DNA of 64,000 bases from Burhinus oedicnemus. Its lineage: Eukaryota > Chordata > Aves > Charadriiformes > Burhinidae. The DNA lies in the NCBI GenBank assembly GCA_008921705.1, contig VFFE01009068.1:1998529-2062528 (forward strand), written 5' to 3'. The notes beneath the pieces are model-generated. The model saw only the letters and a list, made by a program, of their open reading frames with translations, ran no database searches and had not been told where the DNA came from. Below, piece after piece: positions 23,481 to 34,107 of this stretch. The position numbers were made by a program, and so were the translations under genes. Position 1 is the first letter of the stretch. Each line of letters starts with the position of its first letter.

Positions 23481-26400
23481 GCATACATACCTGAATGGTA
23501 CAAATTTGCTTTCAAATACCCCATAGTAATGTTTATTAAAAAAAAAACTTAGAAAGCTCAAAGGAGGTAGATGAAATACAGAGTCACAGCAATATGTGAA
23601 AATCTAGGCCGTTATTCTGCATTTCCTTGTGGAAGTTATTGCTTTGAAAATGTATACCCCACCAAATAATTTTGCTTCTCAATTTTAACAAAGAGTAAAC
23701 ACAGTTATTTTATTTGTCAAATATCTTACCAGATAACTTGAAGTGCCTTAGCAACTTCTACATAGTCTAGACACCTTAATATCTTACTTGAAGAAGCAGT
23801 GTTTATTTGTTAGATAAATGATGTGATTGGGAGAACAAGCAGAACCCCAGATATCCTATTAAATGTAGTTCTCATTTCAAGAACATTAAAAAATTTTATT
23901 TTGGCTGTCATGCCTACAGAGATACAAACTGTTCTTTTACTTGATATGCACAATTCTGTCTTAAATTCTATAGGAATCAATGTGATTACCTTGTACTGAT
24001 AATTCATTTCAGATTGATGGATATGACGAGAAACGTTAAAGCGGCTCCAAAAGCCAAACTTAAGTTAAAGGAAATGTTCTTTTTAGTAAAGAGCTACAGG
24101 TAATTCTATTATGACAAATGGTAGTCTGTATTATGAAAGATGTTAATACATTCCCTCTGTTCTTTAATGAACTTCAAAAGTTAATTTCCCTTGCAAGAAT
24201 ATACTCAATTTTGCCCATTTTCTCCTGAGCTTCATAATACTAAATATAACTTCATAATGAATGGCAAAAGATTTTTAACTTTTTTGTTAGATTAATTTAT
24301 TCGGAATGTAAGCAGATTTTAGATATTTAGATTATTGATACAGTAGTCAGAGCATAGTATGACAGTTATTATTTTAATATAAAAAGATTGTGACATTCAC
24401 AAAATTACGGAAGAGGTGCACATAGATATAAATATGACACTAGATATTTTTAAAAAAATTATTTTATTTTGGCCATTAGCAAAAGGATTCTGGAGACAAT
24501 GTGTCAGTTCTTGCTGTTTTCCTGTGATGTAAATCCAAGGAAATAATTTGGAGTACTGGTGTGCGATACAAACCAAACTTTACCATTTCTCACTCATTCT
24601 TGCGTCAGACCAGTAAGTTCACCACAAACAAGTTTTCCTAGCTTGCTATATAAAGTATGCTTCCCTGTACAGCAGTTTTGGCATCCTGCTATAGCATTCC
24701 CAGTCAAAGAATGGAGGAAAAAAATCTTCCCACAAGCCATTTTGTAGTTCTTACTGCTAAAGCGTTAGTTTGACTGCCGTATTCAATGAGACCTTTTTTT
24801 TTTTAAAGAAACGTTATTACACTCTGGGGCAGCTATAAATAATACATGTTTCTTATGTACGAGTTTGAAGGCTATGCTTTATAGACAAGAATGTCAATTT
24901 AGGTCACTTGCAGAGATAAGATAAGACCATTGAATAAGAAATAATAATTATGTCTCTATGGTTTCATTATCAAATTATAGTGAATGATGTATAATTCTAA
25001 TCAAACATTAATTTTAATAATGAACTGAGAGTGTTAGCTATATCGTGGCATTTGAGTTAATCAAGCAGGGTTTCAGTAGCCATCGAGAGCAAATGATTAT
25101 TCAAGTTAAAATAGTAAGTGTAAGATTCCTTTAAAAAAACCCCAAGACTAAAACTCTACAGTTGATGTGGGGTGGTGGGTTTTTTTGGTAGCTTGAAATA
25201 TTTACACCACATAAGGGAAAATATAAGATACCATGAAGAAAGGATAGCCTTTTCAGTTTACTGAACAAGAACCTATGCATAGTTTATAGGCCGTGTTTTT
25301 CTCTGAGGTAATTAAGTCAAAATTATCTTGACACACCTGAGTCACCTGAACACAAAAACAAATGCAGACTCTGTCACATGATACACTTGAAATGTCTTAG
25401 TAATCTTCTGTTGGAGATGTTTTTGTTATTGTTCACAGTTCATTACGAACAAGATTATTAAGCAGTTTTAAAGTGTGTAGTGGGCTGTATGCAAGTTGAT
25501 AAAATACATTTATTAGAGATAATTTTTTACTTGTATGGTGCAGATAAACTATTTCTATAACTAAAAAATGGGGAAAAAACTGCTCATCTCATTTAATTCA
25601 GAAGTATTTTCTACACTGTTATTCAATACTTAAAGTAGTGTCAGATACAGTAATGTGAGTGCATGATGCAACAGACTTTGGATTAAAGTTCTTTAAATGG
25701 CCTGGCAGTGCAAGGATGGTTTTCAATATGCATTGTCATTTCTGCAGATAAAAGCGTCGCTTACTGTATTTATGTGCACTGAAAAAAGACTTATCTTTTT
25801 TTGCCTCATCTAACATATATTCAAACTGATAGCAAAGCGTCAGTACGTGTTGGATTTTTCCTTCAAAGGAAGGGAAATACCTGTCAATTATTTTAAGTTA
25901 GACTTATAAAAGATATTTGTCCATATGCAGGAAAGAAGACCAGCTGAGGTAGTTCAGCCATGGCTCACTAGCTCATCTTGCTGTAAACAAACTCCGTCTG
26001 ATATCCCAGTATCCTCCTAACAAAATCATTCTGTCTTGCCTGCTTGTATTGTTATGTCCTCATAGCAGTGGTGCTGTGTGTGTTGTCTGCGTTTGTTTTC
26101 CTCTGCATTTTGACTTTTGATATCTAGATGTGCAGTAAATCTTTTCTAAGATAAAATAGGGGCAGCTGAACAAATGTTTCATTGAAGACATTGTCAGGAA
26201 GTAAGGAATTATTTTACTGCTTTTGGAGAATCACTGGAGCCTACAAACCCATGGAATATGGGTTAATTCTATTCGTTTCGCTTTGCTGATGCTACTGTCA
26301 AAAAAGCACTTAAACATGTAATAACTTGGGAGCATAACTTCAAATGTAACTGAAGTGGCTGCTGTTGGGTAGAATTTTCCAAGTATTTCCTCTTCAACTT

Positions 26401-27855
26401 TTTCCAATTATTATATTTTTTTCCTAGAGTTGAGTAGCCCAGGGATTATCCTGAATTTAAAAGCCCCTTGGAATTCACAAAGTGTGTCTTTTTTCTGCTG
26501 CTATGCTAAAGGGTGTGCTCTGAATATTGCTTAATGTATGTTGACAGAAGAATTCCTTTGTAATCTCAGTCTGTAACCATTTTCCCACAATACTGAGCAA
26601 CGGATATATTGTTTCTCATTCTTCCTCTCTATATGGTTTCAATAGGGCTAGAGAACTCGGTGGGTGAAAAATACCTCTTTCATAATGTAATTCAAATCCC
26701 AATCTTCATGTCCCAGGAACATAGCCCTCGCACATCTATTCCACTGTGCAAAACCAATTCCATAATAACTGAGCCAGAAAAGGCAGTTATGACAGGAAGC
26801 ATATGACAGGAAGAAACATGCTTTCTGTTTAGGAAATTTTATCTCTGTGTGGTGTTCTTTAATTATTATTTATTTGTTTGGTTGGTTTTTTAATGATTCT
26901 TTAATGCCTGTATTATGGAAACACAATTAAGACTGTTACCCTAGCTGTGGGAGGAGAAGGATTTCTGAATCAGCAGATGAAATCAGTAGGTTAGAAAAAA
27001 TATGATGGAAGGTGTTGCAGGGAAATACTGGCAGTGTGAAAAAGTAGGTAAAATGTGATGAATAGGAGAGATCCAGCACCAGGTGAGCCAAGTGCTGTAA
27101 CTGAACTTGGAATGGAAATATATAGATACTATCCCAAAGAGATGAAAAATAAAGGTGGAGGATGCTATTGAAATATGGCTTGTATGCCTCTGAATGTCTA
27201 CCACTTAAAAGTAATATGGAATGTTACATATTTTTACTGAAGCTTGATGGAGTTTGCTTCGTCTTCATTTTTCTAGGAACAATATGCTGGTTTTCTGGTC
27301 CTCTGTACTTACTGCTTATAGCTATAAACCAACATTATTAGCAAGACAGTTAATTTAGTAAATACTCACTAGTGACTACTGTGGAGCTGATGGCAAAGCA
27401 GCCCTAAGACAAAAAGTCTGTTAACATCAAGAGTTTTGCCATGTTAGACATTCATTGGTTTGCAAGCACTGAAACAACATCCATATTTCTCATCTTTATG
27501 TTAGGTAATTGTTCCTGGAACGCTAGGAAAATTAGTATGAAAGCAGAGCAAAGCAGCATGCTGTCTCTAGCTAGCAAGGTAACAGTTCTGATGAAATTCA
27601 GGACCACAAATCCTTTTCAGAATAAGGAAGAGAAAATTGTTTAACATTCAAGTTGTATTTGCATTAATTATAGCGGTATAATTTTTACACAGTTATAACT
27701 AGTTTTTTGCACAGTGGAGCAAACAGAGCCTTGTTCTCCTGCATTAATACTTAGCAATGTAAGTGTGGTATAGGGTTTATAAAAAGTAAGAACCAAATAA
27801 ATTGTTTAGATTTTTCATGGATCACTGGACATACATAATCTCCGAACCTGCAAGG
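23481..27855. other. Unique non-coding DNA
   Basis: Strongly AT-rich. No feature beyond short homopolymers and chance frames. Confidence 0.6.
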
Positions 27856-27925
27856 CAGCATAATTTAGTATCTCCATTTTACAGCTGGTTAAATTAAAAC
27901 ATTGGGAAGTGACACTAGGGTTCTT
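27856..27925 (+). repeat. MIR-like ancient SINE fragment
   Basis: 'tatctccattttacagctgg', then 'ttaaat..aaaacattgggaagtgacac', resembles the MIR segment reading ATCCCCATTTTACAGATGGGGAAACTGAGG..AAGTGAC. The 14-base core ccattttacagctg is the strongest part. A short chance match cannot be excluded. Confidence 0.4.
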
Positions 27926-28852
27926 TCATGAATTGCTTCATCCACAGAGTACTGCAAGCAATAAATTACTTTTATTAGTGATAAAATGCTGAAGTTTATT
28001 ATAATCACAAAAGCAGTTTTATGCAAGGACAGCTTATCACTACAAATATTATCTTACTATATGGTGATATAAAACTAGTTACAAAAACTACAGACAGCTG
28101 GGTAGAATGCTGAGGAACTAAAAATACATTTAGGTTTTTTGTTGATCTTCTGTTCGATGTGATGTGGCAAATATGAAATGAAAGCTGCTTATGAACAGGT
28201 CCACGAGGCTAAAAGAACCCTACATTGGAACAACTGAAAAGAGGAAAGAAACTTCCTCAGTGTTTGCAGAGCCTCTAGCTTTGAATTTGGCACAAACTAA
28301 TTTATCCATGGGTTTTTTGTAACAGACCTCCTTTGTGGAACTAATAATCTACTACTAGAGTTTTATCTTAAAACTTTCTAAATATGAAATAATCTTTATA
28401 ATTTTTATCTTATTTTGCAAGCTAACTTAGTGACATTAACAATATTAAGCCACAGTTTCCCTTAGAGGCTCAAAGACAATATCTGAAACAAGTTGTTCAG
28501 AAAGTTGTGTATTGTGGTAGTACTATGATATTCTGAGGAATGAATTTTTATGTTCCTTTATCATACCAAAAAAAAAACCCCAACCAAACAAAAAACCCAA
28601 AATAAACTTTTTAGCATCAGGAAGATATGACTTTCATGCATGATTTTTTATTTTTAAACTGAAATAACATCATATATTTGCAGATTTCTTACAGTCTCAG
28701 TTTGATGTAGATGTAGTTTAGAAACTCATACATGCCATGTGGTAAGTAGTCCATACTGAAAACTGTGCTTAATTGTTTTGGAGGCAAGTAGTGTAAGAGT
28801 ATTTATTTGATAGCATTCATATAAGGAAGGCAAATAAATTTGATAAATAAGG
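27926..28852. other. Unique non-coding DNA
   Basis: A/C-rich run near 28566-28602. No other feature. Confidence 0.6.
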
Positions 28853-29004
28853 AAGAGCCAGCATGGGAAGGAAATAGAACAGGAGATCTAAATGACTAGG
28901 GAACTAAGAAATGAAGATGAACATCTTTGCTGTACAATGACTACACACTGGAGGATTGAAAAAATAAGGGGGTGGTATGCATCTAGCTGCTGCTTATATG
29001 AAAA
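28853..29004 (+). repeat. 152-bp direct repeat, left copy (empty-site allele)
   Basis: Matches 29328-29479 at a constant offset of 475 bases, with one seen difference (A at 28878, G at 29353). It begins with aagag and ends at the N gap with gaaaa. The left copy joins the upstream unique sequence with no LTR, as expected for a chromosome lacking the insertion, and stops at the gap. Confidence 0.9.
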
Positions 29005-29024
29005 NNNNNNNNNNNNNNNNNNNN
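29005..29024. other. Assembly gap (20 N)
   Basis: Twenty Ns, probably a placeholder of fixed size. The missing part should hold the 3' part (in LTR orientation) of the LTR beside it, if the full 10687-11449 copy is a guide. Confidence 0.95.
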
Positions 29025-29327
29025 GTTTTGGGTCACCTGTCCTGTCCGCTCCTCCCCGCAGGTGTGACCCCTCTACGCTTTTCCGCTTCCGACCCTCCAA
29101 CGGGGCAAGTAACAAATTTGGCTGGCCTTGGTTGTTATAGCAATAAGTATAAGCAAGAGCCTCTCTGCATACCGTTCCTTGGCCTCAGCTATAAACATGG
29201 GTCTTATCACTCTGAAAGTGAACACTTTTCTGCAAAACATGCTGTTAATTTCAGCAGTTAGAAGAGGCCTAGCTAAAAAGAAAAGTTACTGAACAAAATT
29301 GGTCCTGTTTTACCTCAAACCAGGACA
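29025..29327 (-). mobile_element. Truncated LTR, same family as 10687-11449
   Basis: The reverse complement starts TGTCCTGGTTTGAGG at 29327 and follows the plus-strand copy at 10687 through 'aggtaaaac', 'gttaatttc' (seen as its complement), 'ggaacggtatgcagagag' and 'ggtgacccaaaac', where it runs into the gap. About 300 of an expected 760 bases are present. The frames crossing the N run are meaningless. Confidence 0.9.
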
Positions 29328-29479
29328 AAGAGCCAGCATGGGAAGGAAATAGGACAGGAGATCTAAATGACTAGGGAACTAAGAAATGAAGATGAACATC
29401 TTTGCTGTACAATGACTACACACTGGAGGATTGAAAAAATAAGGGGGTGGTATGCATCTAGCTGCTGCTTATATGAAAA
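29328..29479 (+). repeat. 152-bp direct repeat, right copy (occupied allele flank)
   Basis: Starts immediately after the LTR's terminal ..GGACA and repeats 28853-29004, then continues into unique sequence (caactaac from 29481). The first five bases, aagag, would be the target duplication of the LTR insertion. Confidence 0.9.
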
Positions 29480-30463
29480 ACAACTAACACTGCTCTTCAA
29501 TACTATTAAGACTTTTTTTATTTTTTATTTTTTTTTAAAGATTGCTTCCACTAAATCTAGGTATGTGTGACTAATGAAACTTGCTAGATCTCTACAGCAA
29601 AATAAATAGTTCCTTGCTCTGAGGCATCATTTTGTATCTCCAGTCCAACGTTAGTTTTCCTTTTCTTGTTGGATCAATGTTGTTGTCTTCTGCAGCATTT
29701 TTTTTTTAATGTGAACTAAATCTTTTGAAGTCCACATCATAAATTAAGTGATTGTAATGTTTTATCGCATCCAGTCACCTTTGGAAAGGATAGAATCTCT
29801 AAATGTTGCATTGTGTCTGAATGTTGTTTAAGCTTGACAATACATGTTCCTGTAAAGAAACACTATAGTGTTATGTTTTGAAATTTATTCTTTTAATACA
29901 AACTTACATTTGATCATCTGATAATTTTCAGCGGTTCAGTGCACAGTGAAAGCACCAACTAAAGAGTACACTAGAAACTTTGGCTGCTATTCTGTTACTT
30001 TTGAGCTTTTGATAAGCTTTTATTCTCATTCATCAAACTTGCATTTAAAACACTTGAGATGCTTTTCAGTTTTAAATTCATGTAAGAAGCAATAAAATGA
30101 CAGTATCCAAAAAACAGACAGAAAAGTGAAGTATGAAGAGATACACTGGCAACACTTATCTTCCATGTTTCCTGACCTGACATATCAAAAGGATTAAAGA
30201 TACTTGATATCATGATGAGGGAGAGAAGTTTCCTTTCTAGGACAAATGGAGAATGTTAGGTTTAGTTCCAAAATGTGTAATGTTCTGGTTCATTTGTATA
30301 AAGTATAGCTCAAATTTGAAACTAAAGCCTTAGAAGTGGGGAAAAGTGAACTGATACGGGAACATGTTGTCTATTCTTCTGTCTAAACATGTACATTTCT
30401 GTAAAATTAAAACCTACAAGCAACATGGGTCCCAAAATATTTGTTTAAAATCTTTGTCTCATT
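29480..30463. other. Unique non-coding DNA
   Basis: AT-rich with poly(T) near 29513-29536 and 29699-29708. No feature recognised. Confidence 0.6.
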
Positions 30464-31030
30464 AGGTCGAGGGAGGTCATTCTCCCCCTCTACTCGGCAC
30501 TGGTGAGGCCACAGCTGGAATACTGTGTCCAGTTCTGGGCTCCCCAGCTCAAGCGGGACAGGGAACTTCTGGAGAGAGCCCAGCGTAGGGCAACAAAGAT
30601 GACTGGGGGATTGGAGCATCTCCCTTATGAGGAAAGGCTGAGAGAGCTGGGACTCTTTAGCCTGGAGAAGAGAAGGCTGAGGGGAGACCTTATTCTTGCT
30701 TAGAAGTATCGAAAGGGTGGGTTGAAGGAGGATGGAGGCAGACTCTTTTCAGTGGTTCCCAGTGACAGGATGAGGGACAACGGGCACAAGTTGGAACACA
30801 GGAAGTTCCATTCAAACCTAAGAAAAAACTTCTTTATGGTGAGAGTGACAGAGCACTGGAACAGGCTGCCCAGGGAGGTTGTGGAGTCCCCTTCTCTGGA
30901 GCTCTTGAAGACCCACCTGGATGCAGTCCTGAGTAATGTGCTCTAGGCATTCCTGCGTCAGCAGGGGAGTTGGACTAGATGATCTCTACAGGTCCCTTCC
31001 AACTCTGAAAATTCCGTGGTTCCGTGATTG
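30464..31030 (+). mobile_element. CR1 LINE, 5'-truncated, RT C-terminal tail nearly open
   Basis: Begins 'ggtcgagggaggtcattctc', a common CR1 truncation region, and ends 'gatgatctctacaggtccct', 'tccaac..attccgtggttccgtgat'. The translation from 30503 reads the conserved ORF2 C-terminus ([13 protein letters not shown], then [35 protein letters not shown], and later KNFFMVRVTEHWNRLPREVVE) and stops at 30944-30946. There is only one in-frame stop in between (TAG at 30701-30703) and no frameshift, so this is one of the less decayed CR1 copies here. It lacks the polymerase and endonuclease parts and cannot act on its own. Confidence 0.95.
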
Positions 31031-32338
31031 AGGACTTTGAGCTTCAGCATTTTTTTCTCTGTTTTCCTCTTTCAGCTGTAGGCTGAACAAGTGAAAAAGA
31101 GTGGTGTCTATTTTAAACTAAGATGGGAAGAAAGAAACTCAGTGGAATATTATTATAATAATATAATTTTAATTGTGGCAGTAGTTATGCGACCAGATTG
31201 TAGTTCATGTCAGTGAAAGCTATTCATCCTGGAAACTTAGTGTTAGCTGTTTGATAAATTATTGCTCAAACTGGATTATCATCTTGTGAAATAGAACAAC
31301 TCTCCCATTATTTTTTGGCTCACCAGGAAACTCAGTAGCCTATAATACAGTGCCATAAACTAGAACATTTATTGCATATATTTTATATTCATTGTAAAGC
31401 GGTAGTTTCTTGGAAGAGTGAGATCTGATTTAAGGCAACAGATTGACAAAAGGAACATAACAATTAGTAGATATTTTATGCTGTGCTGATTTTCCTGTCT
31501 TGAAATAGAGGTCATTACATTGCAAACTTCTTCAAAAGAACAAATCAGTGCTTTATCCTTTGCTCCCGGGGAGATAAGTTGTTCTTTGATGCTGTTAACA
31601 GCTACAGAAATATTCCTATTTTAAAGTGTAGATTATTCTCCTTTCCGTCTCTATATTGTTACAGACTTTGTCTGTTGTAAACAAAGTTTGGATATGATTC
31701 ACTAAATTAAAAAATGGGGGGGGAACATAATCAGAGAAGAAAGTCTTCCAAAGTTTTCTCTCAGGTAAAATATTGTTTTGTTTAGACTGAAATGAAATTA
31801 ATGATTTAAGATCCAAATTCTATTGCACTGTAGTGCAATCATGTGATATTTGCCAAAGAACATAGTGGTCATACTATCATATAACATCATCTGCAAATAC
31901 ATTAAAAACTATCTAGAACACTAAGAAGGATAATGTGAAGCACAATGAAGCTTCTGTAAAAGCCTTCGCATGGCTGTTGTGTTCCCTTATTTAATCAGAG
32001 AAATGTCATTCCTTTCTGCACCAATCCGCCTTATTTGTCATTGCATAGGCAATACCTTCTATAAATTTTAGTGGAAGAGTCAATATTGCTTCTTAACAAA
32101 TCATTTTTTTCAAACCACTTGAAGAGAAGTTTTCAGTTTGAATTCAAATTCAGGAGACAACTAGATGATGACATTGAATGTGCATCCCTTTTAGTTTATC
32201 TAGAAGGACATTTTAAGCTTTGGCAGATTCCGTGCTAAAGTTTGGGAATGCAGCCCACATGGTTGTAGATTAGGGTAAGGACCAGATATGGGCTTGTTTT
32301 TTTTGTAGTCTCTCTAAGAACTTACTTTTTTTAGGCGC
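31031..32338. other. Unique non-coding DNA
   Basis: AT-rich, with a G-run in an A-rich context at about 31716-31723. No feature recognised. Confidence 0.6.
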
Positions 32339-32670
32339 AGAGAAGTGTTTTTGCGTGAACCTGATCAGTGATCGCTGATCTCTTCTCCCTGGTATCCTGT
32401 GACAGGATGCATGGGAATGGTTCAAAGCTGTGTCAGGAGAGGTTTATACTTGACATTAGGAATCATTTCTTTATCAAGAGGATGGTCAAACACTGCAACA
32501 GGCTTCCTAGAAAGGTGGTCAGTGCCCCATGCCTGTCAGTGTTTAAGAGGTGTTTGGACATTGCCTTTAAATAATATGCTTCAAATTTTGGTCAGCCTTG
32601 AAGTGATCAGGAAGGTGGACTAGATGATCATTGTAGGTCCCTTCCAACAGAAATATTCTGTTCTATTCTA
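32339..32670 (+). mobile_element. CR1 LINE 3' fragment (different subfamily)
   Basis: Contains 'tcttctccctggtatcctgt', 'gacaggatgcatgggaatgg', 'caggcttcctagaaaggtgg' and 'ccatgcctgtcagtgtttaa', and ends 'gatgatcattgtaggtccct', 'tccaac..attctgttctattcta'. The frame at 32368-32574 reads the ORF2 end (NRLPRKVV..LSVFKRCLDIAF). The long upstream interruptions and terminal wording differ from the CR1 at 30464, so it is a separate subfamily and insertion. Confidence 0.92.
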
Positions 32671-33915
32671 GTGCCAAACAAGGCTCTTCTCAAAACAGCA
32701 GTCAGCCCTTGAGCAAATCTTTTTCTTCTCTTCTGTCTCTTGGGGAGGGGTGGGGATGGGAAGCACTTCTGGGTAGAAGGGTATCACGTGAAAACTGCTA
32801 AGCTTTTCCTAAGCTGCAGAACAAGTGCGGTTAAATACAAAGTATGCTCTAAAGACTTCTTTCCCCTTCCTCCCTGTCACCTTTTGGGGTAGCATCTACT
32901 CTTTGCAGGCTTATCACTGGGTGTTGTTTGAATACTTCCAACTTGTACGTTTCCATGAAGTTTTGGCACAGATGGAGTTGTTGACTGTGTCACCACAGAA
33001 ATTGAGTTTTCTTTTTGTTTTCGTCTTTGCACTTTTTTTAACAGAAGACTGAGTACTTTCAAGTACTGACTTATTCTTTGGTTCTAGGTGGTTTTATTTA
33101 ACAATACCTCTTCCATAAGACACAGCCCAGCACAGAGATAGGTGCTGAAATACATAGTGGAAAAAATAGGGGAGTTTCCTTTTGTTTCTTGATTAGTAGC
33201 AAGATAATATGCAAGTTCATGAATTAAGAGAACTATTATCTATAACCTTTCCAGTTTCCTATAAACAACATGATTACAGCTCAATTTTCACACATGCACA
33301 GCCTGAATATATCAATATTTTAAGTACCAGTGGGACTCTTGAACTATTTCACCTCCTAGCCGCTAAAGAGAAGTATCTATCCAGTGTAGGTGCCTAAAGG
33401 AGGCAACTGGATTTCCTGTGCTGTCAGTGGAGAGGGAGGCAGGTTTCTAACTTGAGTATCTGAATTGTCCCGTAGAGGATTTGACCTTACTCTGCTATAA
33501 AGACACTTCAGCTTTCCAACTTGGATGTTGGGATGTCCTGGAGCAGTGAGTGTGCATCCTGTGGATAGTTTTGTCTCATTGTCTCGCTGTCTTGAACAAC
33601 AAAAAAACAAAAGGTGTGGCTGTTAAACAATCCAGATTTACCCCTTCTCAGTGTGGGCTCAGTGCATGAGAACCATGTGAACAGTACAGTTCATAGGGAT
33701 GTTATTGTCCAAGAGGAGCTTAATCTAGGTCTAACAGGTTTATGTGTACTGACTTTGAGGTCTTTGTGGGCAGATACTTAATTTAAAATGCAGTAAAACA
33801 GGATTAGGATGTTTGGGCTGTTTTTTAAATGCTAACAATCCGTAAGGAGTGTTCCTTTTAAAAAGGATCAGATGTTTAGTAGTGGAAATAACTGGTTAAT
33901 TAATAGGTTCCAACA
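32671..33915. other. Unique non-coding DNA
   Basis: No repeat recognised. The stretch at about 33390-33570 is less AT-rich than its surroundings but shows no reading frame or family resemblance I can support. Confidence 0.55.
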
Positions 33916-33916
33916 G

Positions 33917-34107
33917 GTGTGTGTAAGTGGCAGTCTTTGGGTTATGGCTATATGAAACTACCACAACTGTCAAATAACAGAACCAAAAAACAGGGCTCTG
34001 AGGAAAAGCCACTGAAAGTTCCCAGCATTAAAGAAAGTGTGGAACAGGTAGAAGAAAGGGAGGGTGGCCACAGCTTTGCAGTTCTATTGAAGAGACCTGA
34101 GTGGTAA
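33917..34107 (+). other. Candidate exon-like open frame (unproven)
   Basis: A 62-codon stretch is open from just after an AG (ccaacag at 33911-33916) to a TAA at 34105-34107. That TAA overlaps a donor-like sequence, gtggtaagc (about 34101-34109). The predicted peptide is hydrophilic and protein-like (KPLKVPSIKESVEQVEE, then HSFAVLLKRPEW), unlike the F/L/I-rich chance frames elsewhere. There is no known family match that I can name, no strong pyrimidine tract before the AG, and no partner exon recognised. It may be a chance frame, a lineage-specific exon, or part of a non-coding transcript. Confidence 0.2.

Noticed and set aside
28888..29261. Frames crossing the N gap
   Set aside because: They bridge undefined bases and a chimeric junction, so the translations have no meaning.
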